A stretch of DNA of 64,000 nt from Saccharina japonica (GCA_008828725.1 MEHQ01002640.1:12501-76500); one strand, 5' to 3'; counted from the stretch's first letter, positions 43,985-55,440 are shown. Numbers and translations: made by a program. The notes: generated from the sequence alone by a model not told the origin.

Positions 43985-45490
43985 GCTGGTCCTGCCTAAA
44001 CACCGAGTGCAAGTTATGTCGTAGCAGCGTCCGAAATTCGATGAAAGTCGATGATAGGGAAAGGAAGAGGGCTGTAAAAGTCTTCTCGCGATAAAATATC
44101 AAGGCACGAACCGTTGTAGTGGGGAGCATGGCATGGAGAAGAGCCTACTTTGTGACAACGAATCTGAGTTACGACTATTTATTATTCATATCATAGAAAG
44201 GAGAGAGGGAAAGGAAATAAGGCGATACATTTCATTTGGATCGAAAAATAATACTGGTATAAAATGTGGAGAACACGCGCATACCGCTTGTTGTACGTAC
44301 GAAACGGCCCTACGAAACAGCCCGCCGCATGAAACAAACAAGAAGATTGAAACCACAGGTGGAAGGTGAAGCACGTATACAGAACGTACTTCGTTGCCTG
44401 TGTCCGTTGACGTGTAAAGCACCAGAGCCGTCAGATCGAGGATTTGTTTCCGAAATTTGGATTGTTACGATGGACCAGGTACGAGGTACGAGCAATTAGT
44501 TGTTACCTGGTATGATACATGCCCTCCTGGTTCGTATGCATGGCGTCATCACCAGCAGCAGAGTAGCTTGTATCTCTCTAGAAGCAGTAGCATTCAGCTG
44601 GTAGCATTAGCACGAATATTCCCCAAGGACACTGACTGGGTATGCTGCAAGTCGATGTGTGGCGGAAAGACATGTTTATTGGGAATGGAGGACACGCGCA
44701 CATATAATAGCTAATCGCCCGCCACTTTAAGGGGGGGGGGTGGACTTCTTCGGTCAGACCAAAAGAAAGAAAAAGAGTATTTGAGTGTTGAAAATAATAT
44801 AAATATATATATATGTCGTCTTTTTTACAGCAAGCAGTAATATTAATAGTAATACTATACCTGGTACAATAGCACCACATCAGTACTGCTCACCGGACAC
44901 GGCATAGCTTCAGTTCTGATGCTCAGCCCTGCTCCCGGCCAACGCATTATAAAACTTTTTTCATTATAGTCTAGGAGTAGGTATTGGGGGCTTTTAGATC
45001 TGCAAGGGGGGGGCAGGCATTATTGCTGCTGTGTTAGCATCACGAAACATATGTGCACAGCACCAAGACTTTTTATCGCTTCGGAGCTCCTCTTAAGTAT
45101 TCTCCGTGGCCACGTAAGACGCTACGGGCGGTCGACCTAGATGTCAAGAGAGATTCACCTAGTAGTAGTGAACGGTGTCCTCGTCGAAAATCCGAGTTAA
45201 AACAGTATCAGCAGCCGGAGAAACTGCCATTTTTTAAAGTAGTCTTTAGGTACCAGGGGTGTGGCGAGTTGTTTTCGAGTAAGATACACGTTTCGTGATG
45301 ATTAAGGCGTCGGATCGATTCGGCTCCTGCGACCCAAATGTCGACCATGATGTACGCTCTCTACTAACTACTCATAGGGAGCAGATCTGGGCTTCACAAC
45401 TGTGTAAATGGTGTTTTCCGTAGGGAGTCATGAAAATGTGGAAGTTATTATACCATAAATAGTATTACAACTGAACAAAAAGAAAACGAT
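43985..45490 (+). repeat. composite repeat R1, copy 3
   Basis: Begins with a near-complete SINE-like body (44,020-44,260: ATTCGATGAAAGTCGATGA.., TTCTCGCGATAAAA, CCTACTTTGTGAC). It then follows the block order of R1 copy 2 without the MITE G insertion. Confidence 0.7.
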
Positions 45491-45679
45491 TGTTTGTTTG
45501 TAGTGCTCTTAGTATGTTTTTTGCCCGAAGGGGCCCCTTGACAACAAGAAGCATGAAACATATACAAGGGCTCCGCATGGATGCCGGCATTCGTCGCCGA
45601 CACCCACCCATGCTTCAGATTGGAAATATTTATCCGGTACGTCATTTACTCATATGGTATCATCCCTGTGAACTACGGC

Positions 45680-46280
45680 AGCATCCGTGTGATGGCGCTC
45701 GCTCTTGTTTCAATATGTAACGCATACATACGCACAGAATGATGGCATGGCAATGTCAAGATAGCCCGCAAGGGGAAATACCAAGTGCTGAAATTCGGTT
45801 CTCAACCTCACGTTTGTCTCAGTCTCAGAAATGGGTCAGTCGCCTTTCTCACCCCCTTTCTCTTGGGCGTTTGTCTCTTATGGTATTTCCTGGACACTTA
45901 TGTACACCACTGTACATCCAATAAGACACAGGCTAAGTCAGGCTGATAGTTAGAAGAAAGCAATACATTCGGGAGCCGTTATGTTGAAAGAGTGTAGAAA
46001 TCACCCGCTCTCAAATAAGAAATCCAGCCTGGACCAGAGTCCCTGCTTCACATAAGTTAGGTGTCCTGTACTGTAGTCCCCGTTATGAAGATAGTTCGTG
46101 CGATTCACTACAACATGATGGCGCCCGCTCGTGTTTTGATACCTGGGACATACATACATTCGTACATACTAAAAGGGAATGCCAAGAGTTTTAGAATAAG
46201 GTAATGCTAAGTGTTGATGCTGGCAGTTCGCAACGAACTTCAATTACCAGTCCCATATCTCAGAAATGCAACAGGAGTAG
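45680..46280 (+). repeat. tandemly related ~0.4 kb units
   Basis: Two stretches (about 45,680-45,840 and 46,110-46,280) share GATGGCGC.CGCTC.TGTTT, a CATACATACG block and CTCAGAAATG. They flank MITE G copy 3. Confidence 0.5.
45909..46075. mobile_element. MITE family G, copy 3
   Basis: CTGTACATCCAATAAGACAC at the left and AGTTAGGTGTCCTGTACTG at the right form the inverted ends. AATAAGAAATCCAGCCTGGA is shared in the interior. Confidence 0.75.
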
Positions 46281-47539
46281 TCGAGGTGGGCTCAGTTTTG
46301 ATGTATCATACGGCCAAAAAAACACTTCGTGCCCAGCAAGTGGTTCCGCGAGGATAGTCGAGATACTTCAAAGCTGTCGACGGGGACGGGGAGATAGAAG
46401 GAACGAACACGTACTCTCTTGTTGCGGCCGCCGTGGGGAAAACAACGAATCCTGGTGTGACCCTCCGCAGGCCTGAGAAGAGCCCGTGGTGCCTATACCC
46501 TCGAATCCTTGGTGCTCCTCCCTTTCTCATTGAATCAAGCGTAGAAGAGAAATAACTCTATTATTATCACCATCTTTGCCATCCGATCATGTGCAGCATG
46601 AGCTTCAACGCTGATTACTCGTAACATTCCCGAAAGCAGAAAACCACGGAAACCAAGGAAACCTATGCCCAAAGTCTACCTTCCTTCTGTCTACTCCCCG
46701 CTAAGCTTTATCCACAATACTCCATTTATTTGTTGTCCTTGCTCCCTCCTACTCAATATGCCAATTTTACGTTCTATTATTATGTCCTAAGAGCTTTATT
46801 GTTATCGCAGAGCCCTATGACATCTATTGTAGTACGGAAGGGTCTCATGGCCCTTCCGTTCCTATAATTACCCCGAATAAGCATGCCATCCAAATATTAC
46901 AAAACTGAAGTAATTACCGTTTCCGTGGTTAAAATTAACGGCCTTCCAAACTCATAACATTACACTAGCCCACCCCGATGAGCCGTATATGCAGAAATAT
47001 GGGACATTGGGGGAAATCCCAATTCCACGACCTCGAACACGAGTCTAAGATTCAGCTCCCCCTAACCCACTCCCACACCTCCGAGTTTTGCTAGGCTGCC
47101 GGAAAAAACGCCCATACTATTATAATACTGATAGTGTGTGTTTTGGGTCGCCGCTGGAGTACTGTTGCTTATATACCAGTATATAGTAGAGATATACACG
47201 AGAGGGTACTCCCTGATAATTGCCGTGGGCCTTGTGCGTTCGCGAGAGCAACAAAATAAAAAGCATTCACAAACGAAACTCCGATGCAAATCAAGCTCAC
47301 TACCACCACACCTCATGGACGGCGTGCAACGAATCAAGGCACACACGTTACCAAACGCTCTCCCGCTTCCGTAGCCGTCGGTTCTGGGGAAATCCTGCAG
47401 CGTGTACGCGCTCGCAGGCAACTCGGGAAAAATATCAGACCATAACTTCACGCGTACTGGGACATCAGTCTGTCTTTTATGGAAACCCATTTATCGACCC
47501 TTCGCATGCTCGGGTTCAAGGAAAACGACTATATTGGGG
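46280..47539. other. intergenic DNA without a supported gene
   Basis: Contains a family E copy (46,556-46,695: GCCATCCGATCATGTGCAGC) and a perfect 8-bp-stem hairpin CGGAAGGG..CCCTTCCG (about 46,837-46,862). ORFs on both strands conflict and have no motif. Confidence 0.4.
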
Positions 47540-47634
47540 GGTCATAGTAAATATAATCTACGATACACACGAAAACCTATACTTTTTACTATTTTTGGTA
47601 ACCATATTTGGTCCTATATTTACTATTATGGTCC
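47540..47634. mobile_element. palindromic MITE family D, copy 2
   Basis: GTCATAGTAAATATAATC.. TACACACGAAAACC.. GGTCCTATATTTACTATTAT, then GGTCCTCCGTA. Slightly diverged ends. Confidence 0.7.
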
Positions 47635-49680
47635 TCCGTAACAGAAGCAGATATCCTATGTGCTTCACAGGATACACCCACACAGCTGCTCGGCTGTATC
47701 GAGGTATCTGGAACGCGCTTTCCTTCGCATCATTGGTAGCACTTCCTTCCTCAATGTTCTGTGCGGTTCGAAAATGTAGGCGATGTGCCAGGTCTTGTGT
47801 GGACGCTCGAGTTACGATACATATCGAACATGGAACAAACACAAATTATATTGGCCCAAAACACACAGAATCTATCTATCATCCCTGCTACCAAACCCAC
47901 AGCAACACGGCAACGAACTGCCACCAACTGACTAGATACGGCTTGGGGCGAAACGAGTCCCACGCGGCGATATCCCCGCCAGCTCGCCCGCTTTTTTGTA
48001 GGTTCCGTCTTGTTTTGTTTTGTGTGGAAATCGTGCACGTACTACGGCTCTCTCTCTGCCTCGTCAGTTACACCTACATTTGTCACACCTTGTACATATG
48101 TACCGGCCCTAACCTGAACTCTAACCATAACCCTAGCCCTTTTTTTAGACTTGTCAGTAGCCATCATGTATTTGTCGTTACTTGATAATACACAGTCATC
48201 TGGTATACATAGCGTAACATACGTACAGTAAGCAGCCTTGTCTGACATGGGTCCAATAACCCCAACCCTATCACGCAACATAGATTTCATTGGTAAGCCG
48301 CGATGCGGCGTCAGCGAAAATCGCTATGGTTACGGTGGTCGGGTGGGCGTGATGGGAGGGGAGGGGGGGGGGGCGTACTCATTAGTTGCTTGCCTTAGTC
48401 ATTAGTTGCTTGCCTTGGTCATTTGACCATTAACCACGCATCCCTTTCGAGACGGCGTGAGGGGAGGGGGGAGGGGATATGGCGGCTGGCTAGGTATGGT
48501 TGGGTGGTTGTGAGTTGGACGTGGGCTGGTTGGTCCCACCGTCGGCAACATGTCACCACCCGCCAACAACACGTATGTATGTTCGTACTTGATTGGTAAG
48601 CGATGCACGCAAGCGAACACTCCTTGAATGGTGGGTGCGTGGGTGGGATGGGGCGGTGTTTCTACATTGTACATATATCCTGCACACCCCCTTAAGAACT
48701 GGTCCCATGTATTTGGGGACAAACTACTTAAACATAGTGTGGGATATTTTTTTCAGCTCTGAATGGGTTAAACAATTTTACAGCAGCAGAGCTATACACG
48801 TACAGACTATACATACATACCTGGTAATGATAATATATTCCACCTGTACACCAGTACACCAGTACACCAGTACACCAGTATTAAAGTTGTTGTACAGCTG
48901 TGCTGTACGTGCACGTACATGAGTAGGTAAAAAAAGCTTATACCAGGTACCAGGTATCAATATATTCATTGTAGGGGCTCGCACGAGATTAAAACTGTAA
49001 ACATTAGGTGAGTATCTATATATCCAAGATATATCATATATATATTCATGATTATGGGCATGACGTTCTGGAACTCTGGAACCATTATTCCTCCACCACC
49101 CATGGTTCCCTGGGACCAATCCTGCGATTTACAACACAGAACCTAGTACGACCAAGTCGACGAACTCGACATGTATGTATGTGTATTTAGACGCGAGCAG
49201 AGGAGATCATAGATCGGGTTGCAGCTTGGGGGCCTCTATAGACACCGCCGATGCGGTGTCGAAATCGGTGGCAAGTGGCGTGGCGCGTGAGAGGGACAAA
49301 GGGACAAAGGTCGAAACACACCTTGTTGTACAGACATATTTATACAATAAATAATAGAAGAATTCTCATATATTTGTTTAACCTATCGCTGTGGGCGAAC
49401 GGTTCCTCAGTCCTTTCTGTGCCCCTGCACACAGACAGGCTCCTGTTCCTTCTATTAAACGGAGATAAGAGCATCTATCTACTATCTACTCTCCTTTCTA
49501 GATTCGCTCGTTCATGCGTGGCTCTTCTCATTGTGAAAACGTTTGTTTTGCTATAATATGATAGGCCAAAGACGGCCGGGCCTCGTTATCAAGAGGCTTG
49601 CCCCATGAAAAATATCTAGAAAGACGGCATGATACTATTATCACGTACAGCAGTGTCTATATTATCGTGTTTAGTGCACG
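47635..49680. other. intergenic DNA, no supported gene
   Basis: Includes a short degenerate run of CCCTAA-like motifs (48,104-48,142), a 20-22-bp tandem pair (CATTAGTTGCTTGCCTTRGT, about 48,378-48,422) and an 8-bp tandem (ACCAGTAC)n at 48,848-48,880. A long plus-strand ORF (47,220-48,185) runs through MITE D and is probably spurious. Confidence 0.4.
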
Positions 49681-49689
49681 ACAATGTCG

Positions 49690-49910
49690 AGAGCGCATAT
49701 TCTAGCGTGGGTAAGCAAAATTTGACGAAAGTTGACGAGGGAAGAAAGTGCTGAAATCTTCTCGCGATAAAAACTAAGGCAAGAACCGTAGTGGAGGAGG
49801 AGGGAGAGGAGCCTACTTTGTGACCCCGGATCTGAGTTGCGACTATTAATAGGGAGGGAGAAAGACGGAAGTGCGAAGATGATAAATGGGATGGAAAAAA
49901 ATAAAATAAA
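49690..49910 (+). mobile_element. SINE-like family, body copy
   Basis: GAGCGCATATTCTAGCGTG, AAAATTTGACGAAAGTTGAC, AAATCTTCTCGCGATAAAAA, CCTACTTTGTGACCCCGGAT, CTATTAATAGGGAGGGAG, AAATGGGATGGAAAAAAATA. The 5' head is replaced by unrelated sequence. Confidence 0.7.
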
Positions 49911-49932
49911 AAAAATGCAGTATTACGGTGAG

Positions 49933-50031
49933 AACCATAGTAAGTAGGACCATATATATATATGTTATTAATAGTGAAGATAGGGAAATATATGGGATTT
50001 TGTGTGCACCGTAGGTCCTATTTACTATGGT
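49933..50031. mobile_element. palindromic MITE family D, copy 3
   Basis: ACCATAGTAAGTAGGACCAT at the left, GTAGGTCCTATTTACTATGG at the right; interior AGGGAAATATATGGGATTTT. Opposite orientation to copy 1. It begins just after the 3' end of the SINE copy at 49,690-49,910. Confidence 0.85.
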
Positions 50032-50434
50032 CAACCGTAGTAGAGGTTGATGTCGTGGTTTGTGACCACCACATATATAATATTTTATATACGAAGTACA
50101 TACATATATATTAGTTTGTTATCTCCTCGACGAAAACGGAGCCAACACGGACGCTGCTTAGTTAGGTGTTGCTGGACGTTGACTATTAATAGTAAAAAAT
50201 GCCTACCGCGCACCTTGATTGGTAACGGATTGTGTGCACACGTGGGAAATGATGTATTGTGGTGGGCGTGCGAGTCTGGCCGAAGCTTCGCGCGAGGCGC
50301 CGTTTGGCAGGCTCGCGAGTGAAGCTCCGAAATAAAAAAAAGAAGAAAAAATGTATAATAATTAATACTGATTCAAGGCATGAATACATTTGTCTTCACC
50401 TACAACAGAACTGGCATCTCTACAGTAGCTAGGA

Positions 50435-50535
50435 TGAAATCGGCACAGACACTGACCGGGTGTGCTGGATGTCGACGGGTAGGATGGACGGTTCAATGTA
50501 AAGAACACAGCACACACGAGGCAAACACGATATAT
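50435..50535 (+). mobile_element. retroposon-like family B, 3'-end fragment
   Basis: AGGATGAAATCGGCACAGAC, GTGTGCTGGATGTCGACGGG and TTCAATGTAAAGAACACAGC match the 3' half of the copies at 54,408, 55,128 and 57,730. Confidence 0.65.
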
Positions 50536-50804
50536 ATACTAAGGGCAAACACCTACACGTACACACACCCTGTCAGAGTTTAGAAACGCTTGAAAAAAAT
50601 GGTTGGCGGACGAGTAGAGAGAGACAAGACAATGATGACCATTTTAGAGGCTCTCTCTGCTTCGCTTGTTGCCTCCCAAAACGACCCTCTCACAACCATA
50701 CAGCATGTATGTACCTCTCACCACCAGGTATACTGCTCCTGCTGCTGCTGTACTGCTACGTTTTATTGGGTAACGTACATACAGGTCCCCAACCATTGCG
50801 GAGT

Positions 50805-50890
50805 GCCATAGTCAATAGGACCAAGCATTTCAGTCAAAATAGGGAAATATGTAGGTTTTTGTGTGTACCGTAGGTCCTATTTACTATGGC
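50805..50890. mobile_element. palindromic MITE family D, copy 4
   Basis: GCCATAGTCAATAGGACC.. AAATAGGGAAATATGTAGG.. TAGGTCCTATTTACTATGGC. The ends are almost perfectly complementary. Confidence 0.85.
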
Positions 50891-51064
50891 ATCATTAGCC
50901 CACCCTGTAATAGCCTCCGCCACCACACCTCATCAAGCCATAATAAGTACTTCTTCTGTAAGGAAGGCCACAATTCGATGGCAGTCGACGAGGATGGAAG
51001 ACATCGCTGATGGAGCACGACCATTCGGCAAACGTCTCAGCAAAAAATTGCTACCTCTATCGTG

Positions 51065-51405
51065 GCACGTGTCCCCGGTGGTCTAACAGGTAGCCACGAA
51101 GCCTGTTAGGTTGGAAGTCGAGGGTTCGGGTCCCCGTATGTGTGGAGATTGTCACTCTCAAATGAGACAAAATAACTACTGTCGAGAGCGCATACTTTAG
51201 CGTGAGTAAGCACAATTCGACGAGAGCTGACGAGGGAAGAAAGTGCTGAAATAGAGTATCTCGATGAAAAAAGCAAGTCAAGAACCGTACGTAGTGGGGG
51301 CGGAGGGAGGAGAGCCCACTTTGTGACGCCGGATCAGAGTTACGACTAGGAAGGAGAGAGAACGGAAGGGCGAAGATAATACATGGGATGGGGAATATAT
51401 ATACA
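51065..51405 (+). mobile_element. tRNA-headed SINE, complete-looking copy 1
   Basis: The head (about 51,068-51,142) contains TGGTCTAACAGGTAGCC (A-box-like) and GAGGGTTCGGGTCCCC (B-box-like). The body has ACAATTCGACGAGAGCTGAC, GCCCACTTTGTGACGCCGGA and the end ACATGGGATGGGGAATATAT. The layout is an RNA polymerase III-type head plus unrelated body. It is not a functional tRNA, because acceptor pairing and CCA-end context are not evident. Confidence 0.7.
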
Positions 51406-51469
51406 TATATATATACCCTCATTCCAGTACATATATTCTCAGGCTGTGCGGGGACGAAAGTCTTCCTAC

Positions 51470-51470
<1 letters not shown>

Positions 51471-51535
<65 letters not shown>
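51471..51535 (+). repeat. (AGT)n microsatellite, ~65 bp
   Basis: Uninterrupted AGT repeats, followed by ACTAGTACTAGTACTAGTAG. Confidence 0.9.
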
Positions 51536-51536
<1 letters not shown>

Positions 51537-51659
51537 CTAGTACTAGTACTAGTAGCATCATAAGCGAGAACGATTAAATTAATTCATCCGTGACGTGCAC
51601 TAAATAGTGGGCATTTTTTTATTTTCGTCATCAGGGGTATGCATAATAACTAGGTGCTT

Positions 51660-52015
51660 GAAGTAGTTTGCACTAGGGTCGCTGGCGGGCTAGCAGATAA
51701 CCACGAAGCTCGTTATAGTCAGGATCGTGAGTTCGAGCCCCCCCCGGTGCAAGCTCGTATTGACTTTTTCTCGCAAACAAATATCTTGACTATTAATAGG
51801 GAAGCGCGAGAGCGTGAGTTAGCAAAATTCGAGGAAGATCGACGAGCGTTGGGAAGACTGAGCCCTCTGCGCGAAACAAACTCAAGGCAAGAACCGTAGT
51901 GGGGGAGGAGGGAGAGGAGCCTACTTTGTGACCCCGGGTCCGAGTTGCGACTACGTAGGGAGGGAGGAATACAGAAGTGCGAAGCTAACAAATGGGATGG
52001 GAACAAAAAACAAAA
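51660..52015 (+). mobile_element. tRNA-headed SINE, complete-looking copy 2
   Basis: The head (about 51,667-51,748) contains GGCTAGCAGATAACCACGAA and GTGAGTTCGAGCCCC (B box). The body opens after TTGACTATTAATAGGGAAG and follows the same order as copy 1, ending ACAAATGGGATGGGAACAAA. Confidence 0.75.
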
Positions 52016-52097
52016 AAAACACATACGAACTATTTCTTTCGCAAGGTTCAAGATATAAAATGAGTACATGACTTGAGCTACCCCGTATATAACGGGG

Positions 52098-52196
52098 TGC
52101 CATCGTAAACAGTACCTACGGTACACCCAAACACTGTACCTGGTATATACTTAGACATTTTTACCAACAGTATTTGGTCCTATTTACTGTGGACGT
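52098..52196. mobile_element. palindromic MITE family D, copy 5
   Basis: CCATCGTAAACAGTACCTAC.. and ..TTTGGTCCTATTTACTGTGG. More diverged at its left end. It again begins within about 85 bp of a SINE 3' end (52,015). Confidence 0.65.
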
Positions 52197-52783
52197 CCGT
52201 GATGACGCGTGCTACGATAGAGATAGGACTTTTTGGCTGAAATCATTTCTGAATGATAATAATGCTCCTTAACCCAAATTCGTCGGATTTTGATCATTAG
52301 TTTGTTGCAATATTGTTCCTTGTTTTGCTTCGGCCATGGATTTTTCAATCGGATAGCACTTTTAGTTTCCTCCCTTAATGCTCACTTTGGGGTGAGGTGC
52401 AGAGCTCTTCAACTAACCACCCTTCGAAGGCAAAAACATGGTGCACCTCTATCGTAGCATGCGTCTGATAGTGTGCATTAGTTAATGTTGGCGTACGTAG
52501 AAGGGACATAATAAATAGTGCTGATAATATTATTATCTTATTGTGCCTTTCGACAATGTGCAGGGCATTATTCTCATTCAGAATGAAAAAGCTGGCCCAA
52601 TTCGTCGAATACCACCAATCAATATAATTCAACCAATTATCCTCCCCTCCCGTGTACTCAATAGAATGCGCACTACCGCTGATAATATTCAATGTGCCTC
52701 TAACAATCAATGTGTAGCTCATATTTCAAAACCATACCATTCACACATACCAGGTATATAATACCTACAGTAGTCATACTGCT

Positions 52784-52915
52784 GTGTTCTTTAGGATTCT
52801 CTGATGGCTCTAGCACTTTTGTGACCACGGGCCGTGATCTTGCTAGATCAGACTATAGAGATTAGCAACTGAAACGAGTTTAATGTGAAGATAACAACAA
52901 CAACAACAACAACAT
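52784..52915 (+). mobile_element. retroposon-like family A, 5'-truncated copy
   Basis: Contains only the last ~130 bp of family A: GGATTCTCTGATGGCTCTAG, CTTGCTAGATCAGACTATAG, GTTTAATGTGAAGA, then (TAACAACAAC)n. Confidence 0.8.
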
Positions 52916-53093
52916 CATTTCACTTGGTTTTTTATTGGATGTCGCATCTCCTCTGGGAGAAGCACGACACTTTCTTTCTTTTATTTTGTCATGCTTTTGT
53001 TTGGTTGCTTGATTGTTGATTTGATTCAGTATATTTACTTTTTATTATTTTTTCCTTTTCGCTTTTTTTTTCTTTTTTTTTCTCTCTTTTTTT

Positions 53094-54402
53094 CAGGGGT
53101 ACGCGCGGTAAAGGTCGGGACGGGAAAATGTGGTCGGGACGGGAACGGTACGGTACGGGAATGGGAAACCGTCAGATTTTTCGTTCCCGACCGCGATTTC
53201 CCGACCGGTACCATCGTCAGTTTCTGTTCCCGAGCTTACGCTTCCGCCGGTAATGCCGGTTCCCTTCCGACTGTTTCCCATCCCACTGTCTGCCCATTCC
53301 CGACTATTCCCGTCCCGCTGTTCGCCCAGTCCCGACTATTCCCATCCCACTGTCATATAAGTGATTCCCGTCCCATCCGACCATGGGCACAGCTTCTCCC
53401 ATCCCGCCATCTCACTATTGGGGCAGATATTCGCATTTCATTTACCGCGTTTTTTTTGTTCTTCCCATCCGCAGACCATGGATGGATGCAAGTGCTTATA
53501 TATTTCCTGCGCGAATATATATTTCCTTTTGTTAATTTTGAACACGAACTTAAAATTTGTATCATCATCAATCAAGGCCCCAACTCACACTTCGCTATTT
53601 TGAAATAATCGTATGATACGTATAATAAATCGGTCGTAGCATTTGTGAAATTATGATAATACGATAATAACACCCTGCTCTCCGGACGATACTCGGAAGA
53701 GGTATCGCCAAGATATTATATTGAAATGCAAACAAAGCGTGATGTTGTTCGGTCTATATACGTACCATACTATATTTATGTTATGTTCACTGTTCATTAC
53801 AAACTTCTCGCAAGTCACATTATACTGTCTTAATCGTAGATTCAATCAAGAATATCGATACTCGAGAGTCACAGTCAAAGGAGGTAATATACACTAGACA
53901 TTAGCGATAAAAGACTTAACGAGGCAAAAAAAAGTATCTCGTACTCGAAAAGAAAAATTTTGATATATTTCGTATTTTTCAGCGTTGTCCCTCAGGCCTG
54001 TGTTCCGACCCGTGTTGCCCAAACCATTCCCGGACCGCTTATCTTCCGACCGTATTCGCCGACCGAGAGTTCCCGAACCTATTTCCCGAACCTATTCCCG
54101 ACCCGTTCACGATCATTTCCGCGTACGACCGAAAATATATTCCCGTACGCGTACCGTTACGCCAAAATCGCTTCCGCGTCCCGTCCGAGTACGCCAAAGA
54201 ATTGTGTCTTCCCGTTCGCAAATTCCCGTCAACCAAAGTGGTTTCACCTTCCCGCTCCATTCCCGGTCCCGGCTGCGTAACTAGGACGGGAACATTTTAT
54301 CCCGTTACCGCCCCTCGGAAGACCCATAAAAAAAATTCAGCTGCGGGGGCAAAACGGTTCCCATCCCGTACCGCCGGTTGCCTTCGGCACGCGCGTACCC
54401 TA
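53094..54402. mobile_element. hAT/Ac-like non-autonomous element (tentative)
   Basis: Ends CAGGGGTACGCGCGG and CACGCGCGTACCCTA are near-inverse. Both subterminal regions are full of short CGGGA-type repeats (TCGGGACGGGAA, GGTACGGGA, TTCCCGACCG), including GGTACGGGAATGGGAAACCG at the left and CGGTTCCCATCCCGTACCG at the right. A CAGGG start with subterminal AACGG/CCCGTACCG clusters is the Ac-type hAT layout. A matching 8-bp target duplication is not visible, and no transposase ORF is present. Confidence 0.5.
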
Positions 54403-54407
54403 AGCTT

Positions 54408-54612
54408 GGCATGCATCCGGATTCTGCGGTGGTAGGTCCTTGCCTGTCCGTATATGGGCATTCAGTCTGCCCTGTTACTGATCGAGCGTAGTATCCTCTG
54501 TTCGTAGTTTTGTGACCACAGAACTGGTACCTTTTTAGGATGAAGAATCGGCACGGACACTGGGTGTGCTGGATGTCGACGGGTAGAAAGGAAGGTTTAA
54601 TGTGATGAACAC
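54408..54612 (+). mobile_element. retroposon-like family B, copy 1
   Basis: Order: GGCATGCATCCGGATT, GGTAGGTCCTTGCCTG, GAGCGTAGTATC, TAGTTTTGTGACCACAGAAC, GGATGAAGAATCGGCACGGA, GTGCTGGATGTCGACGGGTA, AAGGTTTAATGTGATGAACA, then (CA)n. It starts directly at the right end of the hAT-like element. Confidence 0.75.
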
Positions 54613-54904
54613 ACACACATCATATCTGCACAGTTGACAAACTTGTATGTACCAAATACTCCAGACCGCTTATAAATGCCATTACCGACTCCTGTAACCA
54701 CCGTTTCACCGATCCAATCTGAAAGGATGGCATGTACTACTCGTACTGGTTGTGCCTTTCGACCAAATCTAACCGAGAGTGATGAAAATGTCCGGTCGGC
54801 TGTGAGAGATCGGGGATTTTCTCGCATCTCGTATTATTTTGAAGCTCTGAGGTGGTGATTGTTTTTTTTTGCTTCATCCGAATTCATCACGTTCGCTCTT
54901 CTTT

Positions 54905-55070
54905 TCTCTCACCCTGGTTTGTCGTAACTCAGATCAGTTGCCACAGCTATACTAAGAGTAGGCTCTCCTCCCGCCGTTCCGCTACGGCACGTGCCCTGGC
55001 TTCTTCTTATCGCGAGAAGATTTCAGCACGTTTCTTCCCTCACTGGTCGGCTCTTCTATTAATAGTCCAA
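54905..55070 (-). mobile_element. SINE-like family, inverted copy
   Basis: Minus-strand body: GAAATCTTCTCGCGATAAGA, a purine-rich block, and CAACTGATCTGAGTTACGAC. Confidence 0.6.
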
Positions 55071-55127
55071 TTTGAACCTACGTATCCACGTTTTTTCAAT
55101 CTTTCTCTTTTTCACTCGCATGCACCT

Positions 55128-55327
55128 GGATTGCTAGCAGGGTAGGTCTTGCCTGTCGTATATGGCATTGCATGGTGCTTACTGCACTGAGCGTAGTATC
55201 TATGTGTCGTAGTTTTGTGACCACAGAACTGGTACATTTTTAGGATGAAGAATCGGCACGGACACTTGGGTGTGCTGGATGTCGACGGGTAGAAAGGAAG
55301 GTTTAATGTGAAGAACACACACACACA
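55128..55327 (+). mobile_element. retroposon-like family B, copy 2
   Basis: Same block order as copy 1. The 3' end is GGTTTAATGTGAAGAACACA followed by CACACACACA. Confidence 0.8.
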
Positions 55328-55364
55328 CCCACGCCAAAATAGTCATTTGAGGATATAAATCTCC

Positions 55365-55440
55365 GTAGCACGGAGAGTCGAACCCCTGATCTCCACTGTA
55401 CTTAGGTACTTAGCAGTGGTCGTTGTGAACTGCTAGATCA
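55365..55440 (-). other. tRNA-like sequence (B-box), probably SINE-derived
   Basis: The minus strand has CTAGCAGTTCACAACG (weak A box) and AGGGGTTCGACTCTCC (B box) at tRNA-like spacing. Stem pairing is poor, so I do not call a functional tRNA. Confidence 0.4.

Noticed and set aside
46837-46862. CGGAAGGG/CCCTTCCG hairpin resembling a terminator
   Set aside because: No gene ends nearby, and factor-independent terminators do not apply to nuclear polymerase II genes.
48104-48142. CCCTAA-like motifs resembling interstitial telomere repeat
   Set aside because: Only a few irregular units (CCCTAA, CTCTAA, CCATAA); too short and degenerate to claim.
47220-48185. 321-codon plus-strand ORF
   Set aside because: It starts without an ATG, runs straight through a MITE D copy, has no motif, and is contradicted by overlapping minus-strand frames. 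Probably a chance ORF.
55365-55440. tRNA gene on the minus strand
   Set aside because: A B-box match is present, but acceptor and anticodon stems do not pair convincingly. Treated as SINE-like instead.
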